NCBI RefSeq assembly: GCF_009856445.1
Contig: NZ_WMFA01000010.1
Coordinates: 1-64,000, forward strand
Direction: 5' to 3'
Length of the DNA: 64,000 nucleotides
Source: Halobacillus litoralis
GTDB lineage: Bacteria > Bacillota > Bacilli > Bacillales > Halobacillaceae
The position numbers and the translations under genes are program-made. The notes beneath the pieces were generated by a model. It was given only the letters and a program-made list of their open reading frames with translations. It made no database searches and had not been told where the DNA came from. Shown here piece by piece: positions 8,089 through 16,515 of this stretch (position 1 is its first letter; each line of letters begins with the position of its first letter).

Positions 8089-9891
8089 ATGTGTGGAATT
8101 GTAGGATATATCGGACAGGATGATACGAAAGAGATTTTATTGAATGGTTTGGAAAAGCTGGAATACCGCGGTTATGATTCAGCTGGTATTGCCACATTAA
8201 ACGAGAACGGTGTGGAAGTGACGAAAGTAAAAGGGCGTATCGCTTCTTTAAGAGAAGCTGTCGATCAAAATGTCAAAGCGACGCACGGCATCGGACACAC
8301 ACGCTGGGCTACACATGGCGCTCCTAGTGAAGAAAACGCGCACCCGCATCAAAGTGCTTCCGGACGCTTCACAATCGTTCACAATGGTGTCATTGAGAAC
8401 TATGTGGACGTTCGCGACGAGTACTTGAGCGGCGTGGAGTTCAAGAGTGAAACAGATACGGAAATCATCGTCCAACTGATGGAAGTACTGAATAATGAGA
8501 TGAACGATGTAGCTGCAGCTTTCCGTAAAGCTGTCGAGCTTCTGACTGGTTCTTATGCGATTGCCATGATCGACCGCGAAAATCCTGATACGATTTATGT
8601 CGCTAAGAATAAGAGCCCTCTGTTAGTTGGAATCGGTGATGACTTCAACGTTGTAGCCAGTGATTCCATGGCGGCTCTTCACGTAACCGACCAATTCCTT
8701 GAGCTTGAGGATAAAGAAACCGTCATTGTTCGCCGTGATGGTGTTGAAATTCAAAAGCCCGATGGTACAAAGGTTGAGCGTGAACCATTCACAGCAGAAT
8801 TGGATACAACAGATATCGAAAAAGGAACGTATCCTCACTTTATGCTGAAAGAGATCGATGAACAGCCGTTCGTCATCCGTAAAATCATTCAGGAATATCA
8901 AAATGAGAATGATGAGATCAAGCTGGACCCTGAAATCCGCCAGGCGATGAAAGACTGCGATCGTATTTATATCATCGCTGCAGGTACGAGTTACCATGCC
9001 GGACTTCTAGGGAAACAGTTCATTGAAAAACTCGCAAACATTCCAGTAGAAGTTCATGTTGCTAGTGAATTCTCATATAACATGCCACTTCTTTCTGAGA
9101 AACCGTTGTTTGTTTACATTTCTCAAAGTGGTGAAACGGCAGACAGCCGTTCTGTCCTTGTCCAAACAAAAGAACTTGGTCATCCGGCATTGACGATCAC
9201 GAACGTGCCAGGGTCCACCCTTTCCCGTGAAGCAGACTATACCATGCACTTGCACGCAGGACCGGAAATCGCTGTAGCATCTACAAAAGCTTATACAGCG
9301 CAAATGGCTGTTCTTGCGATCCTTGCTGTGGATACAGCACGTGCGAAGAGCATTGAGCTTGATTTCGATCCTATGCAGGAGCTTGCTATCGTGGCGACTG
9401 CTATGGAAGCTTTAACAGATCAAAAAGAAAAACTGGAAGACTTGGCCCGCGAGTACCTATCTACAACGCGTAACTGTTTCTTCATCGGCCGCGGCATCGA
9501 CTATTACGTCGGACTGGAAGGTTCTCTGAAGTTGAAAGAGATTTCTTACATCCAGGCAGAAGGTTTCGCTGGTGGTGAATTGAAACACGGTACGATTGCT
9601 TTGATTGAAGATGGTACACCTGTCATTGCACTTGCCACACAGAAAAACGTCAATTACTCCATCCGTGGAAATGTCCAGGAAGTAGAGGCGCGTGGGGCAA
9701 ACAGCATGATCATCAGCATGGAAGGCTTGAATAAAGATGGCGATGCTTTCGTCATTCCACATGTGCATGATCTCATGACACCGCTTGTTTCTGTCATTCC
9801 ATTGCAGCTGATTTCTTACTATGCAGCACTTCACCGTGACTGTGATGTTGATAAACCACGTAACCTTGCGAAAAGTGTTACGGTAGAATAA
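8089..9891 (+). CDS. glmS: Glutamine-fructose-6-phosphate aminotransferase GlmS
   Basis: Makes glucosamine-6-phosphate from fructose-6-phosphate and glutamine, the first step of amino-sugar synthesis for peptidoglycan. Starting at ATG 8089 gives 600 residues with the essential N-terminal Cys2 (MCGIVGYIG), exposed after Met removal, of the class II glutamine amidotransferase domain (about 2-220). Two SIS sugar-isomerase domains follow (about 285-425 and 455-590; [18 protein letters not shown]). An upstream in-frame ATG at 8035 is rejected because Cys2 must be N-terminal and AGGAGGA lies at 8073-8079. Expression should be set by the ribozyme in its leader. Confidence 0.97.
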   Translation: MCGIVGYIGQDDTKEILLNGLEKLEYRGYDSAGIATLNENGVEVTKVKGRIASLREAVDQNVKATHGIGHTRWATHGAPSEENAHPHQSASGRFTIVHNGVIENYVDVRDEYLSGVEFKSETDTEIIVQLMEVLNNEMNDVAAAFRKAVELLTGSYAIAMIDRENPDTIYVAKNKSPLLVGIGDDFNVVASDSMAALHVTDQFLELEDKETVIVRRDGVEIQKPDGTKVEREPFTAELDTTDIEKGTYPHFMLKEIDEQPFVIRKIIQEYQNENDEIKLDPEIRQAMKDCDRIYIIAAGTSYHAGLLGKQFIEKLANIPVEVHVASEFSYNMPLLSEKPLFVYISQSGETADSRSVLVQTKELGHPALTITNVPGSTLSREADYTMHLHAGPEIAVASTKAYTAQMAVLAILAVDTARAKSIELDFDPMQELAIVATAMEALTDQKEKLEDLAREYLSTTRNCFFIGRGIDYYVGLEGSLKLKEISYIQAEGFAGGELKHGTIALIEDGTPVIALATQKNVNYSIRGNVQEVEARGANSMIISMEGLNKDGDAFVIPHVHDLMTPLVSVIPLQLISYYAALHRDCDVDKPRNLAKSVTVE

Positions 9892-9898
9892 AGATTAA

Positions 9899-9933
9899 AG
9901 AGCTGGTATCCGATGCGGATGCCAGCTTTTTTA
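9899..9933 (+). terminator. Terminator of glmS
   Basis: AGCTGGTATCC pairs with GGATGCCAGCT around GATGC, followed by TTTTTTA. Confidence 0.9.
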
Positions 9934-10011
9934 CTTCCCTGCACCTGGATAGGGAAAAGACAACCTGGAGAAAATAGATCTATTCGATGCAGTTAGGGGT
10001 GTCTGTTTTAT

Positions 10012-10548
10012 ATGAAGAAATATGTCATGGCTTTATTGTGCCTAACCTGCATGCTAGTCGTCCATACGCCTATTCATGCCCAGGTGGATCAACCTAAACC
10101 CCTTGAAGAGTTCTATGCTGAATATGGATATAAGTCTTTGGAAGAAGCAGTTAAAGAATTTGAACAGCAAATGAAAAGGGGAGTAGCTCTTCCTAAGAAA
10201 CTTCCATCCCTGGCATTTACTCACGTCTTAGCCAGGGTGAATCGGTTAGGTGGAAACGGGAATGTGGAATTAAATGTGGAGTATTTGAATGAGCATGTAC
10301 CTGAAAATCACTTTAATGTAGACATCCGACCAGCAGAAAATAAATTATTGATTCATGAGAAGCGAATCATAGAACAGGTGAGGCTCGAGTCTGGAGGAAA
10401 AGGAAAATTCGTGAAGGTTCCGGGTTTTCACGTTTTTATTTTTGAGACGGAGGAGTTGCAGTACAGGTTGAGTATGGATCAACGCGTTACTGATCAATTT
10501 CTCCCTGATGAATTAGTGGAAATAGCCAATTCCATCAAAAGTGAATGA
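10012..10548 (+). CDS. Predicted secreted protein of unknown function
   Basis: A 178-residue protein with a clear Sec signal peptide: MKKY, a hydrophobic core to residue ~22, and a probable cleavage after IHA at about 24. The mature part is short, charged and mostly alpha/beta with no motif I recognise. It opens with an acidic helix (EEFYAEYGYKSLEEAVKEFEQ), and a late stretch (KFVKVPGFHVFIFETEELQYRLS) looks like strands. The helix-then-sheet layout is loosely like small DUF4367-type domains, but this is a guess. It stands alone between glmS and the convergent rodA-type gene and shares their terminator. Confidence 0.7.
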   Translation: MKKYVMALLCLTCMLVVHTPIHAQVDQPKPLEEFYAEYGYKSLEEAVKEFEQQMKRGVALPKKLPSLAFTHVLARVNRLGGNGNVELNVEYLNEHVPENHFNVDIRPAENKLLIHEKRIIEQVRLESGGKGKFVKVPGFHVFIFETEELQYRLSMDQRVTDQFLPDELVEIANSIKSE

Positions 10549-10582
10549 TTGTTTGAGAAACTCATGCTTTATGGGGAAAACA

Positions 10583-10617
10583 AAAAGGGGCCGTTCCAGG
10601 ACGGCCCCCTTTCTTGT
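10583..10617. terminator. Bidirectional terminator
   Basis: AAAAAGGGGCCGT pairs with ACGGCCCCCTTT around TCCAGG, with A and T runs on both sides. It serves both the secreted protein gene and the convergent SEDS gene. Confidence 0.85.
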
Positions 10618-10630
10618 GAATGATGTTTTT

Positions 10631-11779
10631 CTACTCCCCGAACATATAGGTCTTATGGTGATAGGAGATTGAAAAAGCAATCCCGAGTGCCATTAAGTTT
10701 CCGAGGAGGGCACTTCCACCGTAGCTGATGAACGGAAGCGGAATTCCTGTGATTGGAAGCAGCTGAACAGACATTCCGATGTTCTGGAAAACGTGGAAAG
10801 CAATCATACTTATAATTCCGACCATCACATACGAGCTGTAGTTGCTGTTGGCCTTAAAAGCGATGGTTGTGAAGCGGTAGATCAACAAGAAGAAAAGGAT
10901 GATGACGATACAAGAACCGAGAAATCCGTATTCTTCTGCGATGATACTGAAAATGAAGTCCGTTTGGGCTTCTGGTAAGTAAACTTCCCGCTCGCCGAAT
11001 CCTTTTCCATACAACTGTCCGGAACCAATCGCTCTCATCGCTTTAACGAGATGGTATCCGGATGAATCTTCATACTTGGTCGGCTGGAACCAGGAGTAGA
11101 TACGCCCGAGCTGGTACTCCTTCACCCCTAAATAACGGTCAAGAAGCTCAGGGGCTTTGAGAGCAAGCCAGATCAACCCTGTTCCGAGAGCGGAGATCAC
11201 AGTGAAAATCGGTAAAATGATTTTCCATGAAATGCCTGAGATCAAGACGAATCCTGCTAAGATCGCGATAAACACCAGGCTTGTCCCTAAATCCGGCTGC
11301 TGCATGATCAAAAGAACCGGCAGACCGGTCACTGCTCCTAATTTCAGCAAAAGGAACAAGTCCATTTTCATTGATGAGGGATGCTTTTGATTATGATCAA
11401 CCGCAATCCGCCCAAGGGCTAGAATAGTAAATATCTTCACAAGCTCTGCAGGTTGTAAAGATAACCCCGGCATGGCGAACCAACTCTTCTGTCCTTTAAT
11501 GACAGGAGCGATGGATGGTGGCGCGACAATTAGAGCAATTAAAAGAATGATACCGAACCCATATAAATACCAGCTGATTTTCTTGAAATCTTCAGGATCG
11601 ACAAGGAGCATAAAGCCAATGACAATGCCACCTAGTCCATACCAGACCAACTGTTTAAGTACAAAGTTGTCGTTATATTGTGTGCTCTGCTGGGCACTGA
11701 AAAGAGCGACTGCGCTGACGGCTATGAAACAACACATAATAAAAAAGAGCTGCCAATCGAATCTTTCTTCGAATTTCAT
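10631..11779 (-). CDS. rodA: SEDS-family peptidoglycan glycosyltransferase, RodA type
   Basis: Polytopic membrane enzyme (382 residues, about ten spans) that polymerises lipid II into glycan strands with a partner class B PBP. Family signatures: APVIKGQKSWF, LQPAELVKI, QQPDLGTSL, the extracytoplasmic loop LPEAQTDFIFSIIAEEYGF, and the C-terminal GIPLPFISYGGSALL. The GQKSWF wording fits RodA-type (side-wall elongation) better than FtsW or SpoVE, which usually read G-x-R-S-W. No PBP partner is adjacent. The ATG is preceded by GAGAGG. Which of several paralogues this is cannot be settled from one window. Confidence 0.85.
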   Translation of the reverse strand: MKFEERFDWQLFFIMCCFIAVSAVALFSAQQSTQYNDNFVLKQLVWYGLGGIVIGFMLLVDPEDFKKISWYLYGFGIILLIALIVAPPSIAPVIKGQKSWFAMPGLSLQPAELVKIFTILALGRIAVDHNQKHPSSMKMDLFLLLKLGAVTGLPVLLIMQQPDLGTSLVFIAILAGFVLISGISWKIILPIFTVISALGTGLIWLALKAPELLDRYLGVKEYQLGRIYSWFQPTKYEDSSGYHLVKAMRAIGSGQLYGKGFGEREVYLPEAQTDFIFSIIAEEYGFLGSCIVIILFFLLIYRFTTIAFKANSNYSSYVMVGIISMIAFHVFQNIGMSVQLLPITGIPLPFISYGGSALLGNLMALGIAFSISYHHKTYMFGE

Positions 11780-11937
11780 TTTTAGTTATACATCCTCTCA
11801 TGTTGGCGAAGCAAAAAAAGTGTGCTGTTGACTATTATAAGCACATGTAACACGTTTGAAAAGTGAACTCTTCCTTATTCTTCAATTATAAAGCATTCTT
11901 TTCGTTCACGGGCGTGAAAAAGTACGTTATGTATCAG

Positions 11938-12160
11938 ATAAGCTCCCTTTAGTGGAAGACTCAGTTTCGAGATGTTTGTGATTCTAGGGGCTCCGGGAAA
12001 CGGTTCGCTTTCCATGGGGCGGGCGGTGAGCCTCCTCAGGCTACGCCTTCCGGGGTCTCACCTGTCCCACACGTCCCATAGGAGTCTCACCGTTTCCCTC
12101 CGCCCCTTGACCTTATAAGTGTCTCGAAACCACTTCTAAAAGGGTCAGCTTGAATGGTTG
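11938..12160 (+). repeat. Dispersed palindromic repeat, copy 1 (forward)
   Basis: About 200 bases starting with GACTCAGTTTCGAGATGTTT and ending CTCGAAACCACTTCT. Conserved internal blocks are CGCTTTCC, GGTGAGCCTCCTC, GGGGTCTCACC, AGGAGTCTC and CCTCCGCCCCTT. It recurs five more times in this window (12275, 21705, 31298, 35075, 35440), always between genes. It carries no convincing ORF. Confidence 0.85.
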
Positions 12161-12274
12161 AGGGAAGTGGATGGTTCCAAATCTTCTCCCATATGCGGGC
12201 ATATAGTGCGTTCTATCAAGCATTTGCGTATGCTAAACGTCAACGAGGTAGAGTTTAAATCATTCACTTCTCAT

Positions 12275-12510
12275 ATCCATACAAGCTGATTTTTAAGTAG
12301 TGGTTTCGAGAACCATACTTGGTTAAGGGGCGAAGGGGAATGGCGAGACTCCTGCGGGAAAAAAGTGCTTGGTGAGACCCCACAGGACGCAGTCCGAGGA
12401 GGCTCACCGCGCTCCCGTGGAAAGCGAGCTACTCCCCGCAGCCCCCATCCACTCAGCATAAGTCTCGAAACTGAGTCTTCAAGAAACCTGCCATATTCTT
12501 TAATAACCCA
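12275..12510 (-). repeat. Dispersed palindromic repeat, copy 2 (reverse)
   Basis: Same element as copy 1 in the opposite orientation: it begins GTGGTTTCGAGA, runs through GGCGAGACTCCTGCGGG and GGTGAGACCCCACAGGACGC, and ends TCTCGAAACTGAGTCTTC. Copies 1 and 2 are thus a large inverted pair separated by ~115 bases that hold nothing I recognise. Confidence 0.85.
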
Positions 12511-12575
12511 TATTCAACATCATTTAAATTTAAATAAAAAATCACCAATAGAACGGTGATTGAATTGATGTCTAT

Positions 12576-12860
12576 TTAGAAACATGTGAAGATTCGCTGG
12601 ATTCTCATGTATTTATATAAAGTTCTTGCGTGACGACCTTCAAGGGTATAAGGGTTTTGTAATCTTTCAAGCTTATTGATGAAAGCAAGGTCACAATCGC
12701 AGTAATCTCTGTAATAACGATAGCATTCATCATGGGCTTTGCAGGCGGCGTCTACGGCGTTGAAGGGTTCACCCGGCCCACTGCACCCTGGTCCACAGTA
12801 CTTATAGCCAGGAAATACACAGAACCCCGGTCTGCGCATCGGTTCTCTTCTTCTATACAT
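12576..12860 (-). CDS. Phospholipase A2-like small protein
   Basis: A 94-residue protein carrying a short phospholipase A2 core: the calcium-loop pattern YCGPGCSGPG (about 20-29), then the catalytic helix AACKAHDECYRYY with the His-Asp pair. Further cysteines at DYCDCD could form a disulfide. This is the minimal PLA2 fold known from parvovirus VP1 and bacterial small PLA2-like proteins. Start: ATG 12860 (MYRRRE) is chosen because GGAGGAG at 12867-12873 sits just before it; a longer start at 12878 would put that site inside the gene. No signal peptide is visible. Lipase activity is inferred from the family, not shown. Confidence 0.75.
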   Translation of the reverse strand: MYRRREPMRRPGFCVFPGYKYCGPGCSGPGEPFNAVDAACKAHDECYRYYRDYCDCDLAFINKLERLQNPYTLEGRHARTLYKYMRIQRIFTCF

Positions 12861-12916
12861 GTGGTTCTCCTCCATCAAAAAGATTGACTACAACTATTGT
12901 ATGATCAGAATGTGAA

Positions 12917-12987
12917 ATTGGTTTGGTCTCGTACCCTTACCAGGTTTATCATACTTTATTTTGGTTTACATACTAAACCAAACCAAT
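12917..12987. promoter_or_regulatory. Overlapping inverted repeats between the PLA2-like gene and arsR
   Basis: ATTGGTTTGGT (12917-12927) is the exact inverse of ACCAAACCAAT (12977-12987). The right arm also pairs with a nearer arm, TTTGGTTTA (12960-12968) against TAAACCAAA (12974-12982), with loop CATAC. The two pairings exclude each other. The binding factor or function is unknown. Confidence 0.6.
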
Positions 12988-13005
12988 ATCATGATTGACT
13001 GGATA

Positions 13006-13034
13006 AGGAGTCCGAGGTCGAAGGGGCTTTTTAT
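13006..13034 (+). terminator. Weak hairpin with U-tract before arsR
   Basis: AAGGAGTCC can pair with GGGCTTTTT (three G-U pairs), followed by TTATTTT. It could end a plus-strand leader transcript from the region holding the overlapping inverted repeats. Confidence 0.35.
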
Positions 13035-13048
13035 TTTGAGTTTTTCTC

Positions 13049-13077
13049 TTGCATATATAAGTATATGCTTATATCAT
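13049..13077 (+). promoter_or_regulatory. arsR promoter with ArsR operator in the spacer
   Basis: TTGCAT (13049-13054) and TATCAT (13072-13077) are separated by 17 bases. The spacer contains ATATAAG (13055-13061) and CTTATAT (13068-13074), a perfect inverted repeat around TATATG. A repressor bound there would block polymerase, as expected for ArsR autoregulation. Confidence 0.75.
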
Positions 13078-13099
13078 AATAAAAGGTGAGGTGATTCTG

Positions 13100-13447
13100 A
13101 TGAAAGAGACAATGATTGAATTGGAACAAGCTGCACATACGTTGAAGCTCTTAGGAGATAAAACGCGACTGACCATTCTTGGTTTGGTGAAAGATAGTGA
13201 ATGTTGTGTATGCGAGTTTGTGGAAGTACTGCAAATGAGCCAGCCTTCCATTAGTCAGCATCTAAGAAAGCTGCGTGATGCTGGTCTTGTAAAAGAACAA
13301 CGAAGAGGGCAGTGGATTTTTTATTCTTTGAACAGAGAACACGCCACATACCCCATCATTCAACAGGTTCTGGAACAGATCCCGGACCAAAAAGAGAAAT
13401 TGACAGCATTGGAAGAAGCGGGACTACGCATCCAATGCGATAGCTAG
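13100..13447 (+). CDS. arsR: ArsR-family arsenic-responsive repressor
   Basis: Winged-helix repressor of 115 residues that should release its operator on binding As(III) or Sb(III). The metal site is likely the cysteine cluster ECCVCE (C35, C36, C38) at the start of the first DNA-binding helix, as in classical ArsR. The recognition helix region is [22 protein letters not shown] 13100 is preferred over a GTG at 13091 because AAGGTGAGG lies at 13083-13091. First gene of arsR-arsB-arsC-trxB, followed by arsB after a few bases, behind a promoter with a fitting palindrome. Confidence 0.93.
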   Translation: MKETMIELEQAAHTLKLLGDKTRLTILGLVKDSECCVCEFVEVLQMSQPSISQHLRKLRDAGLVKEQRRGQWIFYSLNREHATYPIIQQVLEQIPDQKEKLTALEEAGLRIQCDS

Positions 13448-13458
13448 GGGGATTGTTT

Positions 13459-14754
13459 TTGAGTTTAGCACTGATTGCTACGATTATTTTTGTACTTACG
13501 CTCATCTTTGTCATCTGGCAGCCAAAGAATCTTGGAATCGGCTGGTCCGCTTGTGCGGGTGCCATTCTCGCTTTGATTTTTGGTGTCGTTGATTTTCAAG
13601 ATGTGCTCGCCGTTACAGACATTGTCTGGAACGCAACATTAGCGTTCATCGCCATTATCATTATTTCATTGATTCTAGATGAGATTGGATTTTTTGAATG
13701 GGCGGCCCTTCACATGGCCCGTGTGGCTAAAGGTGATGGGAAGCGGATGTTCATTTATGTGACCTTGCTAGGGGCTGTGGTTGCTGCACTATTCGCAAAT
13801 GATGGAGCGGCATTGATTTTGACACCGATTGTTCTTGCGATGGTTAGGAATTTGAATTTCAAGGAAGCGATGATTCTGCCATTTATTATGGCAAGTGGTT
13901 TCATTGCGGATACAACTTCCTTGCCGTTGGTCGTCAGTAACCTAGTGAACATTGTCTCTGCAGACTTCTTCGATATCGGATTTGTAGAGTATGCGTCACG
14001 CATGATTGTTCCGAACTTATTTTCACTTGCTGCAAGTATTCTTGTTTTGTTCTTATTTTTCCGTAAGAGTATTCCGGACAATTACGATTTATCCCAGTTG
14101 AAAAAGCCGAAAGATGCGATCCAGGACGATAAAATGTTCCGCATGTCGTGGGGCGTTCTTGCTGTACTGTTGATCGGATATTTCGCAAGTGAGCCTTTGG
14201 GAATTCCTGTATCCATCATTGCCGGAATTGTCGCGATCTTTTTCCTATTGATGGCGAGAAGGAGTGCGGCCGTCCAAACAGGAGAAGTGATCAAAGGAGC
14301 TCCGTGGGCCATCGTCTTCTTCTCTGTCGGGATGTATGTTGTCGTTTACGGACTTCGAAATGTCGGCTTGACCGATATCCTTGCGAATGTCATTCAATAT
14401 ACAGCTGATCAAGGCCTGTTCACAGCGACAGTTTCAATGGGATTCATTGCGGCCATTCTCTCTTCCATCATGAATAACATGCCAACCGTAATGATTGATG
14501 CTCTTGCCATTGCTGATACGAATACGGCAGGAACGATGAGGGAAGCCCTCATTTACGCTAATGTTATCGGATCAGACCTCGGGCCGAAGATCACACCTAT
14601 TGGGTCTTTAGCGACCTTGCTTTGGCTTCACGTTTTATCCATGAAAGGCTTCAAGATTTCATGGGGATACTACTTTAAAGTGGGAATCATATTAACCGTG
14701 CCGACCTTATTCATAACGCTCGTCGGGCTATATCTATGGTTATTAATTCTTTAA
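13459..14754 (+). CDS. arsB: Arsenite efflux transporter ArsB
   Basis: Integral membrane pump of about 431 residues and 11-12 spans that exports As(OH)3 or Sb(III). Family features include the early loop [29 protein letters not shown], the [20 protein letters not shown] segment and the late [12 protein letters not shown] and [21 protein letters not shown] motifs. No arsA ATPase gene is nearby, so it probably runs on membrane potential. A TTG start at 13459 fits the ribosome site GGGGGA best; another TTG at 13453 is too close. It lies between arsR and arsC. Confidence 0.92.
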   Translation: MSLALIATIIFVLTLIFVIWQPKNLGIGWSACAGAILALIFGVVDFQDVLAVTDIVWNATLAFIAIIIISLILDEIGFFEWAALHMARVAKGDGKRMFIYVTLLGAVVAALFANDGAALILTPIVLAMVRNLNFKEAMILPFIMASGFIADTTSLPLVVSNLVNIVSADFFDIGFVEYASRMIVPNLFSLAASILVLFLFFRKSIPDNYDLSQLKKPKDAIQDDKMFRMSWGVLAVLLIGYFASEPLGIPVSIIAGIVAIFFLLMARRSAAVQTGEVIKGAPWAIVFFSVGMYVVVYGLRNVGLTDILANVIQYTADQGLFTATVSMGFIAAILSSIMNNMPTVMIDALAIADTNTAGTMREALIYANVIGSDLGPKITPIGSLATLLWLHVLSMKGFKISWGYYFKVGIILTVPTLFITLVGLYLWLLIL

Positions 14755-14781
14755 TTTTTATAAACAAAAGGAGAATGCTAC

Positions 14782-15204
14782 ATGTCTAACAAACCAGTCA
14801 TCTATTTTCTATGCACAGGAAACTCTTGCCGCAGCCAAATGGCAGAAGGGTTCGGAAAAAAACATTTGAGCGATAAGTATGAGGTGAAATCAGCCGGGAT
14901 TGAAGCGCACGGTTTGAACCCGAATGCTGTTAAGGCGATGAGCGAAGTCGATGTGGATATTACCGATCAAACATCTGACATCATCGACCCTGATATTCTA
15001 AACAATGCTGAATACGCGATTACTCTTTGTGGAGATGCGAACGACAAGTGCCCGGTGACGCCTTCTCAAGTTACTCGTTTCCACTGGGGATTCGATGACC
15101 CGGCGAAAGCGGAAGGAACGGAAGAAGAAAAATGGGCATTCTTCCAGCGTGTACGTGACGAAATTGAGGCACGCATACAGAAGTTCGCTGAAACAGGAGA
15201 GTAA
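14782..15204 (+). CDS. arsC: Arsenate reductase ArsC (thioredoxin-coupled)
   Basis: Reduces arsenate to arsenite so that ArsB can export it. The 140-residue protein has the low-molecular-weight phosphatase-like P-loop CTGNSCR (C11 to R17), and the redox cascade cysteines C83 and C90 ([11 protein letters not shown]). This is the pattern of the pI258/B. subtilis thioredoxin-dependent class rather than the glutaredoxin class. That fits the thioredoxin reductase gene directly downstream. The start follows AAAAGGAGA. Confidence 0.96.
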   Translation: MSNKPVIYFLCTGNSCRSQMAEGFGKKHLSDKYEVKSAGIEAHGLNPNAVKAMSEVDVDITDQTSDIIDPDILNNAEYAITLCGDANDKCPVTPSQVTRFHWGFDDPAKAEGTEEEKWAFFQRVRDEIEARIQKFAETGE

Positions 15205-15309
15205 GAAAAACAAAGCGGGCTAAACTGAATATAGTGGAAATAGGCATGACTCGCGTGAAATAAGGTTATACCTTTAAGGAGAAGACCTTTTGCTGAAGGA
15301 GGAGTTTGG

Positions 15310-16263
15310 ATGGCTTATAAATCCATTATTTTAGGCACAGGCCCTGCCGGATTAACGGCAGCTGTTTATTTAGCCAGAGCGGATATGGAACCTCTCGTCA
15401 TAGAGGGACCGGAACCAGGCGGGCAATTGACGCTTACGACGGAAGTCGAAAATTTCCCAGGGTTCCCTGATGGAATTATGGGGCCTGAGCTCATGGATAA
15501 CATGAAAAAGCAGGCGGAACGCTTTGGCGCGACTTTCAAGCGTGGATGGGTGACCGACGTAGAGGTGGCAGATCGTCCATTCAAACTTCAAGTCGATGGC
15601 TTGGGTGAATTGGAGACGGAAACGTTGATCATTTCTACAGGAGCCTCTGCTAAAATGCTCGGCATTCCAGGTGAAAAAGAAAACCTCGGAAAAGGCGTCA
15701 GCACATGTGCGACTTGTGATGGATTCTTTTTCAGAGGGAAGAAAGTTGTCATCATCGGTGGAGGAGACTCTGCGATGGAAGAAGCGACCTTCCTTACGAA
15801 ATTCGCGAGCGAAGTGCAGGTCATCCACCGTCGCCATGAGCTCCGAGCATCGAAAATCATGCAGACACGAGCGCAGGAGAATGAAAAAGTTACGTGGGCG
15901 TTGAACAAAACACCGGTTGAAATGGTGTCCGATGGTATGAAGATCAATGGCATCAAGGTTCGTGACAACGAATCCGGCGAAGAGGAAGTCATTGAAACCG
16001 ATGGAATATTTGTTGCGATCGGTCACAACCCGAACACGGATTTTGTGAAAGGAAAACTGAATATGGATGAAAAAGGCTATATTCTCGTTGATCCCGGCAC
16101 GACCAACACGAATATTCCAGGCATTTTCGCTTGTGGCGATGTACAGGATCAGAAATATCGCCAGGCGATTACAGCTGCAGGCACAGGCTGCATGGCAGCT
16201 ATGGATACGGAGCGTTTCCTTGAGGGAGAAGCGACAATTGACTGGAGCGAAAACTTATCCTGA
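15310..16263 (+). CDS. trxB: Thioredoxin reductase (arsenic-operon copy)
   Basis: NADPH-dependent flavoenzyme of 317 residues. It has an FAD-binding GTGPAG near the N-terminus (about 9-14), the redox pair C133-A-T-C136 followed by DGFF, an NADPH-binding GGGDSAMEE (about 151), and the C-terminal FACGDVQD. It lies 105 bases after arsC on the same strand with AAGGAGG upstream. Its likely job here is to keep thioredoxin reduced for ArsC. Whether it is the cell's only TrxB or a dedicated copy cannot be seen; Bacillaceae usually keep the housekeeping gene at another locus, so a dedicated copy is likely. Confidence 0.9.
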   Translation: MAYKSIILGTGPAGLTAAVYLARADMEPLVIEGPEPGGQLTLTTEVENFPGFPDGIMGPELMDNMKKQAERFGATFKRGWVTDVEVADRPFKLQVDGLGELETETLIISTGASAKMLGIPGEKENLGKGVSTCATCDGFFFRGKKVVIIGGGDSAMEEATFLTKFASEVQVIHRRHELRASKIMQTRAQENEKVTWALNKTPVEMVSDGMKINGIKVRDNESGEEEVIETDGIFVAIGHNPNTDFVKGKLNMDEKGYILVDPGTTNTNIPGIFACGDVQDQKYRQAITAAGTGCMAAMDTERFLEGEATIDWSENLS

Positions 16264-16273
16264 TTCTTAGATT

Positions 16274-16312
16274 GAGCACCGATCTGTTCTTACAGGTTGG
16301 TGCTTTTTTGTG
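16274..16312 (+). terminator. Terminator of the ars operon
   Basis: GAGCACCGATCTG pairs with CAGGTTGGTGCTT, followed by TTTTTG. Confidence 0.88.
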
Positions 16313-16320
16313 CCAGGAAT

Positions 16321-16445
16321 ACGTTAGGTCACTTTAGGCGGGCGTTAGGGCACTTTCGCCTTGCGTTAAGTCACTTTCACTGAAATTAGGTCACTTTCGA
16401 CGAAAGAACGGTCACTATACCCTCAGGTTAGGGCACTTTCCCAAA
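16321..16445 (+). repeat. Six-unit, 21-bp phased tandem tract (TTAGGTCACTTTC)
   Basis: The box TTAGGTCACTTTC, with variants TTAGGGCACTTTC, TTAAGTCACTTTC and one degraded unit, begins near 16324, 16345, 16366, 16386, 16407 and 16428. The spacings are 21, 21, 20, 21 and 21 bases. The sequence between boxes is not conserved. It lies between the ars terminator and the acetyltransferase gene. Confidence 0.85.
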
Positions 16446-16515
16446 GGTTAATCCCTGAAGTGTGGGCAGGTGATACAATATAATCGTGAGTGATTGAACC
16501 ACAAGGGGGATGGAA

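Noticed and set aside
11938-12510. Insertion sequence
   Set aside because: No transposase frame and no intact target duplication could be seen; the element is too short and is better described as a palindromic repeat.
12271-12559. Arg/Ser/Pro-rich short frames in the palindromic repeat copies (also at 21747 and 35093-35627)
   Set aside because: They fall inside the repeat elements on either strand and change frame between copies, so they are not proteins.
16321-16445. CRISPR array
   Set aside because: Boxes are 13 bases with 7-8 base gaps, far too short for spacers; no cas gene is nearby.
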